Part shown: positions 9,099-16,790 of the stretch, in pieces | How positions within the stretch are numbered: the stretch's first letter is position 1 | Layout of the letters: every line of letters starts with the position of its first letter | From: Candidatus Iainarchaeum sp. | Lineage (GTDB): Archaea; Iainarchaeota; Iainarchaeia; Iainarchaeales; DTGL01 | Assembly (NCBI GenBank): GCA_017608575.1 | Contig: JAFCFP010000005.1 | Location: 1-31,132, forward strand | DNA length: 31,132 nt | Direction of reading: 5' to 3' | Program-made: the position numbers and the translations under genes | Notes under the pieces: generated by a model | The model's database searches: none | Told to the model about the DNA's origin: nothing | Seen by the model: only the letters and a program-made list of their open reading frames with translations

Positions 9099-9449
9099 TT
9101 GATTCCCGGAATGCGCGGCATTAATCCAAGGCAAATGAAAATGATGATGAAACAACTCGGCATAAAATCAGAGGAATTGAATGCAAAAAGGGCAATATTT
9201 GAACTGGAAAACAGCAGGATAATAATTGAAAACCCATCCATTACTGCAATAGAGCAAGGCGGCCAAAAGATTTTTACCGTTACAGGAACTCCGAGGGAAG
9301 AAAAAAAGGAAACAGAAATCCCAAAAGAAGATGTTGCCCTTGTAATGGAGCAATGTAGTGTTTCCCAAAACGAGGCAATTAATGCCCTGAAAGAGTCAAA
9401 CGGCGATATAGCTGAGGCAATAAAAAAATTAAAGGATAAGGCAGAATAA
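9099..9449 (+). CDS. nac: Nascent polypeptide-associated complex protein (archaeal NAC)
   Basis: Archaeal homodimeric NAC, a ribosome-bound chaperone of nascent chains. The N-terminus IPGMRGINPRQMKMMMKQLGI is the typical archaeal start. It is followed by the NAC beta-barrel core (about 35-68, ending ..IFTVTG) and a UBA domain at the C-terminus (EDVALVMEQCSVSQNEAI.., about 78-114). I chose the TTG at 9099 over the in-frame TTG at 9075 because AGGAGTGG (9085-9092) sits six bases upstream and family members begin here. That gives 116 residues. Its stop is one base from the stop of the convergent 450-residue gene. Confidence 0.93.
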   Translation: MIPGMRGINPRQMKMMMKQLGIKSEELNAKRAIFELENSRIIIENPSITAIEQGGQKIFTVTGTPREEKKETEIPKEDVALVMEQCSVSQNEAINALKESNGDIAEAIKKLKDKAE

Positions 9450-9450
9450 T

Positions 9451-10803
9451 TCACTGCTCTATTTCTATTGCTTGTGCCAAAAGAACCTTGTCACGCATAG
9501 TGTAAAAGGAAACCTTTGCTTTGACAGTATCCCCTATGCTATGGCCTGCTAAAAGTCTTGCGCTCACCGGCTCTGTGTTTTGAAATGCAGTGCCTGTGTT
9601 TTTATCAACAAGCGTTTCAATCTTCAAGCTCGCGGGCTGGAAAAGTGTAAGTGTAAGGCCCCTGGTGCGGAGAATGCTTTTTACTTTTTCAACAGGTCCC
9701 TTCAAGGACTCGTGGAAGAACTTAATCTTTCCCGTAATGTCCGCCAATGGGTTTTCAATTGAAAGCACTCTTTCACCAAGCCCTGCTTTGGAAAGACCTG
9801 CCATTGAATCCGATTCAATTACCGCAAGTGTTTCAGGCCTTTCAAAGGCAACCTCTGTTTTAATTGTGTCTGCATTTGAATCAAAGCTTACATCCATTAC
9901 GCCATTAACATCGCGAATTATTGAATTGATGTCTTGCTTCATTATTGCGGTTTCTTTTTCTGAAAGGTCCTTTGAAGAAAAATAAATGAAGAATGAATTC
10001 AGTCCAGTTGTAAGGCTTATTTTTGCAGTGTTTACATCCTCAATTTTTTCAATTTCTTTTTCCAGTTCGCTTACGCTGAATCCGCCGAAGCGGATTTTTC
10101 CAACAAAGTTTGCCTCTGGTTCCAGTGAAACAATTTCAGCCTCTGCTTCGGAAACTCTTGCCACTGGCATCAATGAAAGATTTTTTTCCTCATATGCTGA
10201 AAGCGATGCAATCTCGTCGCCGACTAATTCCATTTCAATGTACACTTTAAGCCTGTCACCCTGCATTGCTCCAGCGTCAACAAGTGCCTCTGCAAACGGC
10301 TTTGAAAAATTATAATCCCTTTCAAGGTTAAGGTCTTGGTTTTTAATTTTTATTTTTTGGGGCAGTTTAATAAGTGCATGGACAGCAAAGCTGACATCTG
10401 ACAAAATGCCTTCTTTTTCAATTTTTTTCTTTAACTCAGTGAAATCCGTTTTTTCTTCAACCAATACTTCCGCTACAAATGGCAGAAATTTCTCCCTGTT
10501 TTTATCCGGCTGACCGAAAAAAGGATTTGATTGAAGGCTTTGAATTTCATCCAGTTTAATAAGGCTTGAAACAATTGCATCCATGCTCGTTTCATTGGTG
10601 TAGCCTTGAATTCTCACAATTCTCAGCATTCTTTCAATGTTTGCATCAACCGAATCAGCTGTGAATTTAATCTTTTGAACAGGAACAGGTGTTGGAGTCG
10701 GACTGCTTGAATTGCTATGCCAGGCACTAAGGAACGGCGCAGCAATCATTGAGCCAACAACCAGCACAGCAATAATAAGCGCGGGCCACAAATTTTTATT
10801 CAC
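9451..10803 (-). CDS. Unknown single-pass membrane protein (450 aa)
   Basis: The GTG start at 10803 is supported by GGTGG five bases upstream. A hydrophobic N-terminal helix (residues 6-26) is followed by a Ser/Pro/Thr linker (SSSPTPTPVPV, 33-43) and a long soluble mixed alpha/beta region without Cys-rich repeats. Two stretches (about 120-205 and 345-450) alternate charged and hydrophobic residues as beta barrels do; a third (about 235-300) could be a ferredoxin-like fold ('SELEKEIEKIEDVNTAKISL...INSIIRDVNGVMDVSF'). I recognise no family and no catalytic motif. It is probably anchored in the membrane, with the main domain outside. TATA-like TTTTAAATG (10879-10871, minus) is a candidate promoter. 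Confidence 0.75.
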   Translation of the reverse strand: MNKNLWPALIIAVLVVGSMIAAPFLSAWHSNSSSPTPTPVPVQKIKFTADSVDANIERMLRIVRIQGYTNETSMDAIVSSLIKLDEIQSLQSNPFFGQPDKNREKFLPFVAEVLVEEKTDFTELKKKIEKEGILSDVSFAVHALIKLPQKIKIKNQDLNLERDYNFSKPFAEALVDAGAMQGDRLKVYIEMELVGDEIASLSAYEEKNLSLMPVARVSEAEAEIVSLEPEANFVGKIRFGGFSVSELEKEIEKIEDVNTAKISLTTGLNSFFIYFSSKDLSEKETAIMKQDINSIIRDVNGVMDVSFDSNADTIKTEVAFERPETLAVIESDSMAGLSKAGLGERVLSIENPLADITGKIKFFHESLKGPVEKVKSILRTRGLTLTLFQPASLKIETLVDKNTGTAFQNTEPVSARLLAGHSIGDTVKAKVSFYTMRDKVLLAQAIEIEQ

Positions 10804-11021
10804 TTAAACCACCAATTTTTTCAAACATGCATTAAAGCATTAAACAACAACACTAAAAGCAATTTTAAAGCATTTAAAACCTGTGTAATGCTGTGATGCG
10901 GTCAAAACAAGGCTATATTGATACAATCCATTGCTGGAAAAAGTAAAAAAAGGTATCGCATCACTTAATTATTTTTTAAGGCATTAAATCTTTCGTTTAG
11001 TGCTTTTCAGGGAGTGATACA
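10804..11021. promoter_or_regulatory. Divergent promoter region with an 8-bp inverted repeat
   Basis: It holds the minus-strand TATA candidate at 10871-10879 and, for the FKBP gene, a weak TATA (ATTAAATC, about 10983-10990) plus a strong ribosome site GGAGTGAT (11011-11018). GTGATGCG (10893-10900) and CGCATCAC (10957-10964) are exact inverted copies 56 bases apart, a possible operator or long stem. GCATTAAA-like octamers recur at 10829-10844, 10869 and 10981. Confidence 0.4.
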
Positions 11022-11750
11022 ATGAAAGAGAGCATTCTTAAAATAAATTATACTGGCTGGGAAAAAGAAAGTGGAAATGTATTTGAGACAACGATTGAAA
11101 AAAAAGCAATTGAAGAGGGCCTGTTTGAAAAGGAAAGAAAATACAAGCCAATAGTAATTGCTTTGGGTGACGGAGCTCTGTTACCAGCATTGGAGAAAAC
11201 CCTTGAAGGAATGAAAAAAGGGGAAAAGAAAACCGTTTCATTAAAGCCAAGCGAGGCATTCGGTGAAAGAAAGCCAGAGCTCATAAGAATGATTCCCTTA
11301 AAGGAATTCAAGAACAGAAAATTACAGCCATTCCCGGGCTTAATCGTGGAATTAAACAACATGCGTGGAAGAGTGCAAAGCGTTAGCGGTGGAAGAGTGC
11401 GCGTTGACTTCAATCACCCGCTTGCAGGAAAAGAGGTTGAATTCGAATTAAGCATTGAAGAGGAAATCACTGGAAAAAAAGAAAAAGTAGAAGCATTGTT
11501 TGAAAAATACTTTGGATTCCTTGAAGGAAAAGCAAAACTAAAAATAAAAGAAAGTGAAATAGAAGTTGAAATTCCATCGGATTTTGCATTAACTGCAACA
11601 CAATTCAAAAAACCCTTCAGTGAATCAGTTCTAAAGCATGTGAAGGAAATAAAAAAAGTAATATTCAAAGAAGAATTCACAAAAGAAAAAAAAGCAAAAG
11701 AAAGCAATACTGACAACAAAAAGGAAAACAACGAAAAAAAACACCAATGA
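11022..11750 (+). CDS. FKBP-type peptidyl-prolyl isomerase/chaperone, long archaeal type
   Basis: A SlyD-like FKBP, which catalyses proline isomerisation and binds unfolded protein in the cytoplasm. The FKBP core starts at INYTGWEKESGNVFETT (8-24) and continues through GDGALLPALEKTLEGMKKGEKK (49-70). The insert-in-flap chaperone domain follows (about 82-128), after which the core closes with DFNHPLAGKEVEFELSI (129-145). A further C-terminal domain (about 152-220) and a Lys/Asn/Glu tail make 242 residues, the long archaeal form. A near-complete Shine-Dalgarno site precedes the ATG by three bases. It lies upstream of psmB and fttA in the same direction; the 99-base gap to psmB leaves room for a separate promoter. 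Confidence 0.9.
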   Translation: MKESILKINYTGWEKESGNVFETTIEKKAIEEGLFEKERKYKPIVIALGDGALLPALEKTLEGMKKGEKKTVSLKPSEAFGERKPELIRMIPLKEFKNRKLQPFPGLIVELNNMRGRVQSVSGGRVRVDFNHPLAGKEVEFELSIEEEITGKKEKVEALFEKYFGFLEGKAKLKIKESEIEVEIPSDFALTATQFKKPFSESVLKHVKEIKKVIFKEEFTKEKKAKESNTDNKKENNEKKHQ

Positions 11751-11849
11751 AGCGAGCTATTGCCTTAAAGTTAGCCTTTTAAACATTGCTGAAAAGAATT
11801 CCTGTATAGGCTCTACTATTTCTGGAGCAAAACGAATTGTGGTGATAAT

Positions 11850-12497
11850 TTGAGTGCTGAAATAAAAGACCTCAAAACAGGCACTACAACCGTTGGAATA
11901 ATTACAAAAAACGGCGTAGTGCTTGCTGCGGACATGAAGGCCACAATGGGCCATTTAAGCTATGATAAAGAGGCAAAAAAAATCTACAAAATAACAAACA
12001 AAATAGCCGTAACAAATGCTGGCTCTGTTGGCGATTCATTGACAGTAATAAGGTTTTTGAGGTCTCATGCAAAACTTTATGAAACAGACCGAGAAACAGA
12101 AATAAGTCCAAGAGCACTTTCAACATTTATTTCAAACCTGCTTAACGCAAACAGGTATTTTCCATACGTAGTGCAGTTCATTGTCGGAGGCAAAATAAAA
12201 GAACCCCAATTGTTCGAAATAACTCCTTATGGTGGCGTCCTTAAAAGGGAACGCTTTGCAACAAGTGGTTCTGGAACAGAGCTTGCTTTGGCAACACTTG
12301 ACCAAAACTACAAAAAGGGAATGACCGAAGACGAAGGAATTCTTTTGGCAGTTAAAGCAATAAGGGCAAGCAAAAAACGCGACATTTATTCGGGCGGCAG
12401 GTCAATTTCAATAACCGTCATTGACGACCGCGGTGTCAGAGAGCTTTCAGAAAAAGAGGTTCAAGAATTCATCAACAAAGTAAAAAAGAGAAAATGA
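11850..12497 (+). CDS. psmB: 20S proteasome beta subunit
   Basis: Catalytic subunit of the archaeal 20S proteasome. The short propeptide MSAEIKDLKTG ends at the Gly-Thr cleavage site, making Thr12 (TTTVGI) the catalytic N-terminal nucleophile. The usual residues around it are present: D28 in LAADMKA and K30, GSVGDS (about 59-64), and the GSGTELAL and SGGRSISI segments. The length (215) is typical. Translation starts at TTG 11850, three bases after GGTGAT (11841-11846), which pairs with the end of 16S rRNA. A possible TATA box is TTTTAAAC near 11776. Its neighbour fttA, 61 bases downstream, is a common archaeal association. Confidence 0.96.
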   Translation: MSAEIKDLKTGTTTVGIITKNGVVLAADMKATMGHLSYDKEAKKIYKITNKIAVTNAGSVGDSLTVIRFLRSHAKLYETDRETEISPRALSTFISNLLNANRYFPYVVQFIVGGKIKEPQLFEITPYGGVLKRERFATSGSGTELALATLDQNYKKGMTEDEGILLAVKAIRASKKRDIYSGGRSISITVIDDRGVRELSEKEVQEFINKVKKRK

Positions 12498-12558
12498 AAA
12501 ATCCTGCCACTTTAAATGAAAAAAAATTTAACTGCAATTAAACGGAACTGATTGTAAA

Positions 12559-14451
12559 ATGAGCAAAATTGACGAAATAAAGGAAACAGTAAAACAAATG
12601 CTTCCTGAAAAGGCAAAGGTTACAAAGATTGAAATGGAAGGCCCGGAAATAGCGATTTACACCCAAAACCCACAGGCCTTTTTTGAGAATGAAAACCTTG
12701 TTGCAAAAACAGCACATGAACTAAAAAAAAGAGTAAACGTGCGAACTGACAAAACTCTTTTAATAGAACAGGATCAAGCAAGGGAGAGAATAAAAAAAAT
12801 AGTACCAGAAGATGCTGCAATAAAGGATATTGCATTCAATGATTCGTTCTCTGAAGTGGTAATCGAGGCAATAAAGCCAGGGCTCGTAATCGGAAAGGGC
12901 GGCCAGATATCAAAGGAAATAATCCTCAAAACAGGTTGGACTCCGAAAATAATACGCGCTCCAACCACTGAATCTAACATCTTAAGGGGAATAAGGCATC
13001 ACTTGAACAAATACCACAAAGAAAGAAAAGCAATACTCAAAAAAACCGCTGAAAGAATCTACAGGGAAATGCCTGAAAAAAACAATGGATGGGTCAGAAT
13101 AACCGCTTTAGGCGGATTCAGAGAGGTTGGAAGGAGCTGCATTTTTGCCGAAACCCCTGAAACAAGGGTATTATTGGATTGTGGCATAAATGTTGCCTCG
13201 CACAAATCACCCTATCCATACCTTGAAGCAATGCATCTGCCACTTGACAGGCTTGATGCAGTAATTGTAACACATGCTCACTTGGATCACAGCGGGTTTG
13301 TGCCCTTTCTTTTCAAATCAGGCTACCGTGGACCTGTTTATTGCACTGAGCCAACACGTGACCTAATGGCATTGCTGCAATTTGATTATATTGATGTAAT
13401 AGTAAAAGAGGGAAAAGAACCACCTTACACTGAAAGAGACGTAAAAGAAATGATAAAATACTGCATTCCAAGAGAATACCGTGAGGTAACCGATATTGCA
13501 CCAGACATGAGGCTGACACTGCATAACGCTTCACACATACTTGGCTCCGCTTCAGTGCACTTGCATATTGGCGAAGGAACCCACAACCTTGTCTATACTG
13601 GGGACGTAAAATATGGTTTTACAAGGCTTTTTGACGAGGTTGACTTGCGTTATCCAAGGCTTGAAACGCTCATAATTGAAAGCACTTACGGTGGTAAGCA
13701 GGACATAATGCCAAACAGGTATAAAACAGAGGAAAGATTCCTTCAAGTGCTAAGAGAAACAATGCAGCAAGGAGGCAATGTTCTAATTCCAGTGTTTGCT
13801 GTTGGAAGAGCACAGGAAATAATGCTGGTATTGGAAAACTTTTACAGGAAAAAATTAATTGAAGCAAAATGCTATGTTGACGGCATGACACTGGAGGCAT
13901 CAGCAATTCACACTGCATACCCAGAATATTTAAGGGAAGGGGTGCGAAGGAGAATACTCCAAAACGATTCACCTTTTACCTCAAATGTTTTTCACGTAGT
14001 AGAACAAGGTCAAAGAGAAGAAATAATCAACGGAAGCAACAACATAATCATTTCAAGCAGCGGCATGCTTACAGGCGGGCCATCAGTGGAATACTTCAAG
14101 GCAATGGCCGAAAATCCGGCGAACACGCTTATTTTTGTGGGCTATCAGGGAGAAGGCTCCCTTGGAAGAAAGATTCAAAGCGGAATCGATAGCATCCCTA
14201 TTTCCACGAAAAACAGCAGGACAAAAAGCCTGAAAATACAAATGAGAGTGGAAACCATTGAGGGATTCTCGGGACACAGTGACAAAAACCAGTTGACTGA
14301 ATACATCCGAAGGCTTAAGCCAAAACCAAAAAGAATACTTGTAAACCATGGAGACAAAACAAAAGCAGTTGGCTTTTCAAACTTTGTGTCAAAAAAATTC
14401 AAAATAAAAAGCTATGCCTTGCGAAACCTTGACGCAAAAAGACTAGCATAA
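12559..14451 (+). CDS. fttA: FttA/aCPSF1, transcription-termination ribonuclease
   Basis: A 630-residue archaeal CPSF73-like factor that cleaves nascent RNA after U-rich tracts and ends transcription. Two N-terminal KH domains come first; the second has the VIGKGGQ loop (110-116). Then comes the metallo-beta-lactamase domain with the zinc motif HAHLDH (239-244) and further ligands in HILGSA, YTGDV and GFSGHSD. The beta-CASP insertion lies between them, and the C-terminal motif is VNHGD. All catalytic ligands appear intact and length is normal. A weak ribosome site (GGAACTGATT) precedes ATG. Its own 3' end is followed by two T7 runs, the kind of site at which this factor is known to act. Confidence 0.95.
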   Translation: MSKIDEIKETVKQMLPEKAKVTKIEMEGPEIAIYTQNPQAFFENENLVAKTAHELKKRVNVRTDKTLLIEQDQARERIKKIVPEDAAIKDIAFNDSFSEVVIEAIKPGLVIGKGGQISKEIILKTGWTPKIIRAPTTESNILRGIRHHLNKYHKERKAILKKTAERIYREMPEKNNGWVRITALGGFREVGRSCIFAETPETRVLLDCGINVASHKSPYPYLEAMHLPLDRLDAVIVTHAHLDHSGFVPFLFKSGYRGPVYCTEPTRDLMALLQFDYIDVIVKEGKEPPYTERDVKEMIKYCIPREYREVTDIAPDMRLTLHNASHILGSASVHLHIGEGTHNLVYTGDVKYGFTRLFDEVDLRYPRLETLIIESTYGGKQDIMPNRYKTEERFLQVLRETMQQGGNVLIPVFAVGRAQEIMLVLENFYRKKLIEAKCYVDGMTLEASAIHTAYPEYLREGVRRRILQNDSPFTSNVFHVVEQGQREEIINGSNNIIISSSGMLTGGPSVEYFKAMAENPANTLIFVGYQGEGSLGRKIQSGIDSIPISTKNSRTKSLKIQMRVETIEGFSGHSDKNQLTEYIRRLKPKPKRILVNHGDKTKAVGFSNFVSKKFKIKSYALRNLDAKRLA

Positions 14452-14497
14452 GGCAAAAAAGAAAAACTATTTTTCCAAAGGAAAAAAATTATTTACT

Positions 14498-14629
14498 TAT
14501 ACATAATTAGATTTTTTTCCTTTTTTTGCCAACGATGAAAAGTCCAAAAAAAACATAAATATACATAAGAGAAAAGGCAGGATTAAGCTGCTTTTTGCAA
14601 AAAAGGGCAAAATTTTCAAATATACATAA
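14498..14629 (+). repeat. Three TATACATAA elements after fttA
   Basis: Exact TATACATAA at 14498-14506, 14560-14568 and 14621-14629, start spacing 62 and 61 bases. The first is part of ACTTATACATAAT, which also occurs (minus strand) after fni and inside ubiX. The intervening units share only loose features (runs of T or A, GGC/GCC), so they are not a simple tandem duplication. The element is nearly palindromic (TTAT-AC-ATAA). It may be a TATA-like promoter, a protein-binding site or an RNA-processing signal; see the other copies at 16701, 18018-18095, 18273, 18710 and 21687. Confidence 0.55.
14512..14527 (+). terminator. U-tract terminator after fttA
   Basis: T7-CC-T7 about 60 bases after the fttA stop. 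Archaeal termination needs U-rich tracts near the 3' end, and FttA itself acts at them. No GC-rich hairpin is attached. Confidence 0.55.
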
Positions 14630-14655
14630 AATAAAGGCTGTTTTGCCCTTTTTTT
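14599..14655 (+). repeat. 14-bp perfect inverted repeat with TATACATAA in the loop
   Basis: AAAAAAGGGCAAAA (14599-14612) and TTTTGCCCTTTTTT (14641-14654) are exact reverse complements around a 28-base loop, and the third TATACATAA lies inside that loop. It ends in a T7 run on the plus strand and abuts the small-ORF promoter, so it may act as a terminator or insulator. Confidence 0.55.
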
Positions 14656-14657
14656 GC

Positions 14658-14673
14658 CGAAAGATTTAAATAA
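14658..14673 (+). promoter_or_regulatory. BRE plus TATA promoter of the small ORF
   Basis: CGAAAG (BRE, 14658-14663) directly precedes TTTAAATAA (14665-14673), the cleanest archaeal promoter in the window. The predicted RNA start is near 14694, leaving a leader of about 19 bases with AGGGGGA (14701-14707) as ribosome site. Confidence 0.65.
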
Positions 14674-14712
14674 ACAATAGTTATACTATTATCAGGTGTT
14701 AGGGGGATTTAA

Positions 14713-14856
14713 TTGAAGGAACAAGGCAGTAAAGAAATACCGGCAGGAAACCGTAAAACAATGAGTGATATGCTTGCCTCAAAGCTGTCCCAGCAGCTTG
14801 AACAAGGGGGCGTAGTGCTTCCTGACGAAAACCTTGCCTTCAAAGGCAAGAAATAG
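14713..14856 (+). CDS. Small protein, 47 aa, unknown
   Basis: TTG start at 14713 with AGGGGGA five bases upstream and a consensus promoter at 14658-14673; stop TAG at 14854. The product is hydrophilic, with a central amphipathic helix (MSDMLASKLSQQLEQGG) and the tail VVLPDENLAFKGKK. There is no signal or membrane segment and no Cys. I recognise no family. Support comes from the promoter, ribosome site and terminator hairpin, which fit the frame; an internal ATG (residue 17) is an alternative start. It could be a small regulator or partner subunit; this is not decidable from sequence alone. Confidence 0.6.
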   Translation: MKEQGSKEIPAGNRKTMSDMLASKLSQQLEQGGVVLPDENLAFKGKK

Positions 14857-14874
14857 CCTTGCCTGTTTTGTTTT
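14833..14874 (+). terminator. Hairpin terminator with a competing upstream arm
   Basis: AGGCAAG (14844-14850), a 7-base loop holding most of the stop codon region, and CTTGCCT (14858-14864) form a perfect stem followed by GTTTTGTTTT. A third arm, CTTGCCTT (14833-14840), inside the coding sequence, can pair instead with AAGGCAAG (14843-14850), which would break the terminator stem. Confidence 0.55.
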
Positions 14875-14956
14875 ACCTCATCACCCCTTCCCCCTAACCC
14901 ACCATCCTTTTCCTAACTACACTGCTTTAATTTTTTCCCTGCAATAGTAGTAGTGT

Positions 14957-15451
14957 ATGAAACTGCTTATCACTGGTTCGCCGGGAACCGGCAAAACCAC
15001 TATTGCAAAAAGGCTTGGAAGAATGCTCAAATGCCGCGTTGTGAACGAAAAGGATTTTGCATTAGAGAAAGGAATTGGCAAATGGAACCATAAATGGAAC
15101 GAGCTGGAAATTCCAATTAGTAGAATATCAAAAGAATTAAACAAACAGATTTCAAAAGAGAAATGCGTTATCATTGAAGGCCATACACTGTGTGAGGCAA
15201 AACTAAAGGTTGATGCGGTTATAGTGCTTCGAGTGCACCCTGAAATACTTGAAACAAGGCTTGAATCACGAGGCTACAATGCTGAAAAAATACAGGACAA
15301 CGTTTTCTGTGAGGGAATTGATTACTGCAAAAAAAAAGCCATAAAATCATACGGGAAAAGAAAAATAGTAGAGGTAAGCAATGAGAAAGGAATAAAAGAA
15401 ACTCTCAACATAATTATCTTGGAACTAAAAAACAGGGAGATTTTAAAATGA
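14957..15451 (+). CDS. Fap7/AK6-type adenylate kinase
   Basis: An atypical adenylate kinase/ATPase of the Fap7 (AK6, hCINAP) family, which in archaea and eukaryotes helps insert uS11 into the small ribosomal subunit. The P-loop is GSPGTGKTT (7-15). The family's NMP region and VVNEKDFALEKG.. segment follow, and the lid-like stretch is RGYNAEKIQDNV (about 109-120) before the terminal helices. Length 164 is typical. ATG at 14957 has no ribosome site; TTTAATTTT about 27 bases upstream suggests a leaderless mRNA. The stop overlaps the start of the next gene (ATGA), coupling it to a membrane protein, an odd partnership that may be only transcriptional. Confidence 0.88.
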   Translation: MKLLITGSPGTGKTTIAKRLGRMLKCRVVNEKDFALEKGIGKWNHKWNELEIPISRISKELNKQISKEKCVIIEGHTLCEAKLKVDAVIVLRVHPEILETRLESRGYNAEKIQDNVFCEGIDYCKKKAIKSYGKRKIVEVSNEKGIKETLNIIILELKNREILK

Positions 15452-16686
15452 AAACATTGCTTGGCCTGTTGGTCCAATCAATTATTGTAATTTTTCTTTT
15501 CTGCGCGGCAAATGCTGAAAACGAATCCACATTTAAGGAAAAAGGATATGGTGCATTCTCAATCAAGGGCCCAGAACAAACAGGCTGTTTTACCGTGGAA
15601 TTCTTAAGGGAAGAGTTTCCATTATTAAACGAGAAGGGGAGCCACCTTATTGTTTCAATAAATGCAACCTTTAAGCCGGAAATGCATGGCACTGCATCAA
15701 TCGATTTCTTTATCAATAATGAATTCATTGGAAGAAAAGAATTGAGTGATTTCGTGTGCTCTGCAGGGGAATGCTGGACTCGAATGGAAATTCCAAAGGA
15801 ATTACTTGAAAAGGACAATAGGATTAAAATCTGTGGAAAGACTGGCAAAAGCATTACAGGCATTGAAATAAGCAGTGACTCATTAATAGGCGCCTATCTT
15901 ATGCCAATAATCAACAGCAGAGGATTCAAAAAATGCATTTATACCGACAAAGGAGCATGCACCACAAAATATAACGCCAAATTGGGAGAAGACCTCAACG
16001 TAAATATAATTATACATAACTCAGGCAGTCGCGAAGCCTTTGTGCGCTTTAGGGATAAAAGAGCAATAATAAAGGATCGTGAGGAAAGAAAAGAGCTTGG
16101 AGACGTGGATTTTAATTTCCTGCTTCCAGCAGGAAGCACCAAGAGAATCAGTTATCAAATAAGAGTCAAAGAGCTTGGAAAAATGAGTCTTGTGCCAAGT
16201 GTTATTTATTATGATAATGTTTTCGGAGAGGAACAATCAATTCTTTCAAATGTTGTTGATGTTGAAGTATTTTCAGTAAAACCAACAGTTAATGTTTTTA
16301 TTGTTGGAAAAGACAACGAGAAGAGAACTGCAAAGGTAAAAATCGTTGTAAGCAATAACTCACCTTATCCCTTGAGGGAATTGTTCCTTTCGGCTATTCC
16401 AGGCAAAGGGGTAACAATTAACGGCCCAGACAAACTTGAGCTGCCAGTATTGAATGCCAAAAGCAGCGAATCGCTCGAGTTTACTGTTTCAGCAAACGAC
16501 CCTGGTGAATACTCCATTGGGTGCATTGCAATTTATGGAAACAGCAAAAACACCATTGAATGTGAAAAGGCCGTTGTATTATTTGTAGAGAAAGCCCCTG
16601 ACACAATTGCCATGGGCGCAGGACTAATGCTTGTAATTGGAGTTCTTATCTACATCCATTTAAACACCCGCAAAGAATACAAATAA
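15448..16686 (+). CDS. Type I membrane protein with Ig-like domains (412 aa)
   Basis: Signal peptide at the N-terminus (MKTLLGLLVQSIIVIFLFCAANA, probable cut after ANA), a large outside region, and a C-terminal transmembrane helix (about 384-402) followed by a short basic tail. The outside part looks all-beta. It has an N-terminal unit with paired Cys (FVCSAGECW, KICGK), a middle domain (about 170-270) and a CARDB/BatD-like domain (about 275-375, 'VKIVVSNNSPYPLRELFLSAIPGKGV...'). Function unknown, probably envelope scaffolding or ligand binding. Its start overlaps the Fap7 stop by four bases. The stop is followed within 15 bases by TATACATAA and then by a T-rich stretch. Confidence 0.82.
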   Translation: MKTLLGLLVQSIIVIFLFCAANAENESTFKEKGYGAFSIKGPEQTGCFTVEFLREEFPLLNEKGSHLIVSINATFKPEMHGTASIDFFINNEFIGRKELSDFVCSAGECWTRMEIPKELLEKDNRIKICGKTGKSITGIEISSDSLIGAYLMPIINSRGFKKCIYTDKGACTTKYNAKLGEDLNVNIIIHNSGSREAFVRFRDKRAIIKDREERKELGDVDFNFLLPAGSTKRISYQIRVKELGKMSLVPSVIYYDNVFGEEQSILSNVVDVEVFSVKPTVNVFIVGKDNEKRTAKVKIVVSNNSPYPLRELFLSAIPGKGVTINGPDKLELPVLNAKSSESLEFTVSANDPGEYSIGCIAIYGNSKNTIECEKAVVLFVEKAPDTIAMGAGLMLVIGVLIYIHLNTRKEYK

Positions 16687-16700
16687 GAGAAAAATGCAAG

Positions 16701-16709
16701 TATACATAA
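16701..16709 (+). repeat. TATACATAA element after the type I membrane protein gene
   Basis: Exact 9-mer starting 15 bases after the stop, continuing into TTTATAG and a T-rich tract (16717-16729) that may end transcription. Same strand sense relative to the upstream gene as most other copies. Confidence 0.5.
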
Positions 16710-16762
16710 TTTATAGTTTCTTTTTCTTTAATTGCTTTAGGGGAATTCCACCACCTAAAAGA

Positions 16763-16770
16763 ATATAAAA
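16763..16770 (+). promoter_or_regulatory. TATA box for leaderless radical SAM gene
   Basis: ATATAAAA centred about 25 bases before the ATG at 16791; no Shine-Dalgarno sequence lies between. RNA would start at or very near the A of the start codon. Confidence 0.5.
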
Positions 16771-16790
16771 AACCAATAAAGCAATTATTC

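Larger units (their letters stand above)
14452..14712. other. Noncoding region between fttA and the small ORF
   Basis: AT-rich, no gene. It carries the T7-CC-T7 terminator, three copies of TATACATAA at near-even spacing (62 and 61 bases), a 14-bp perfect inverted repeat and a strong promoter; each is listed separately. Confidence 0.7.

Noticed and set aside
16011..16019. TATACATAA inside the type I membrane protein gene
   Set aside because: It encodes ordinary residues (IHN region) and lies in a conserved-looking domain; counted as chance.
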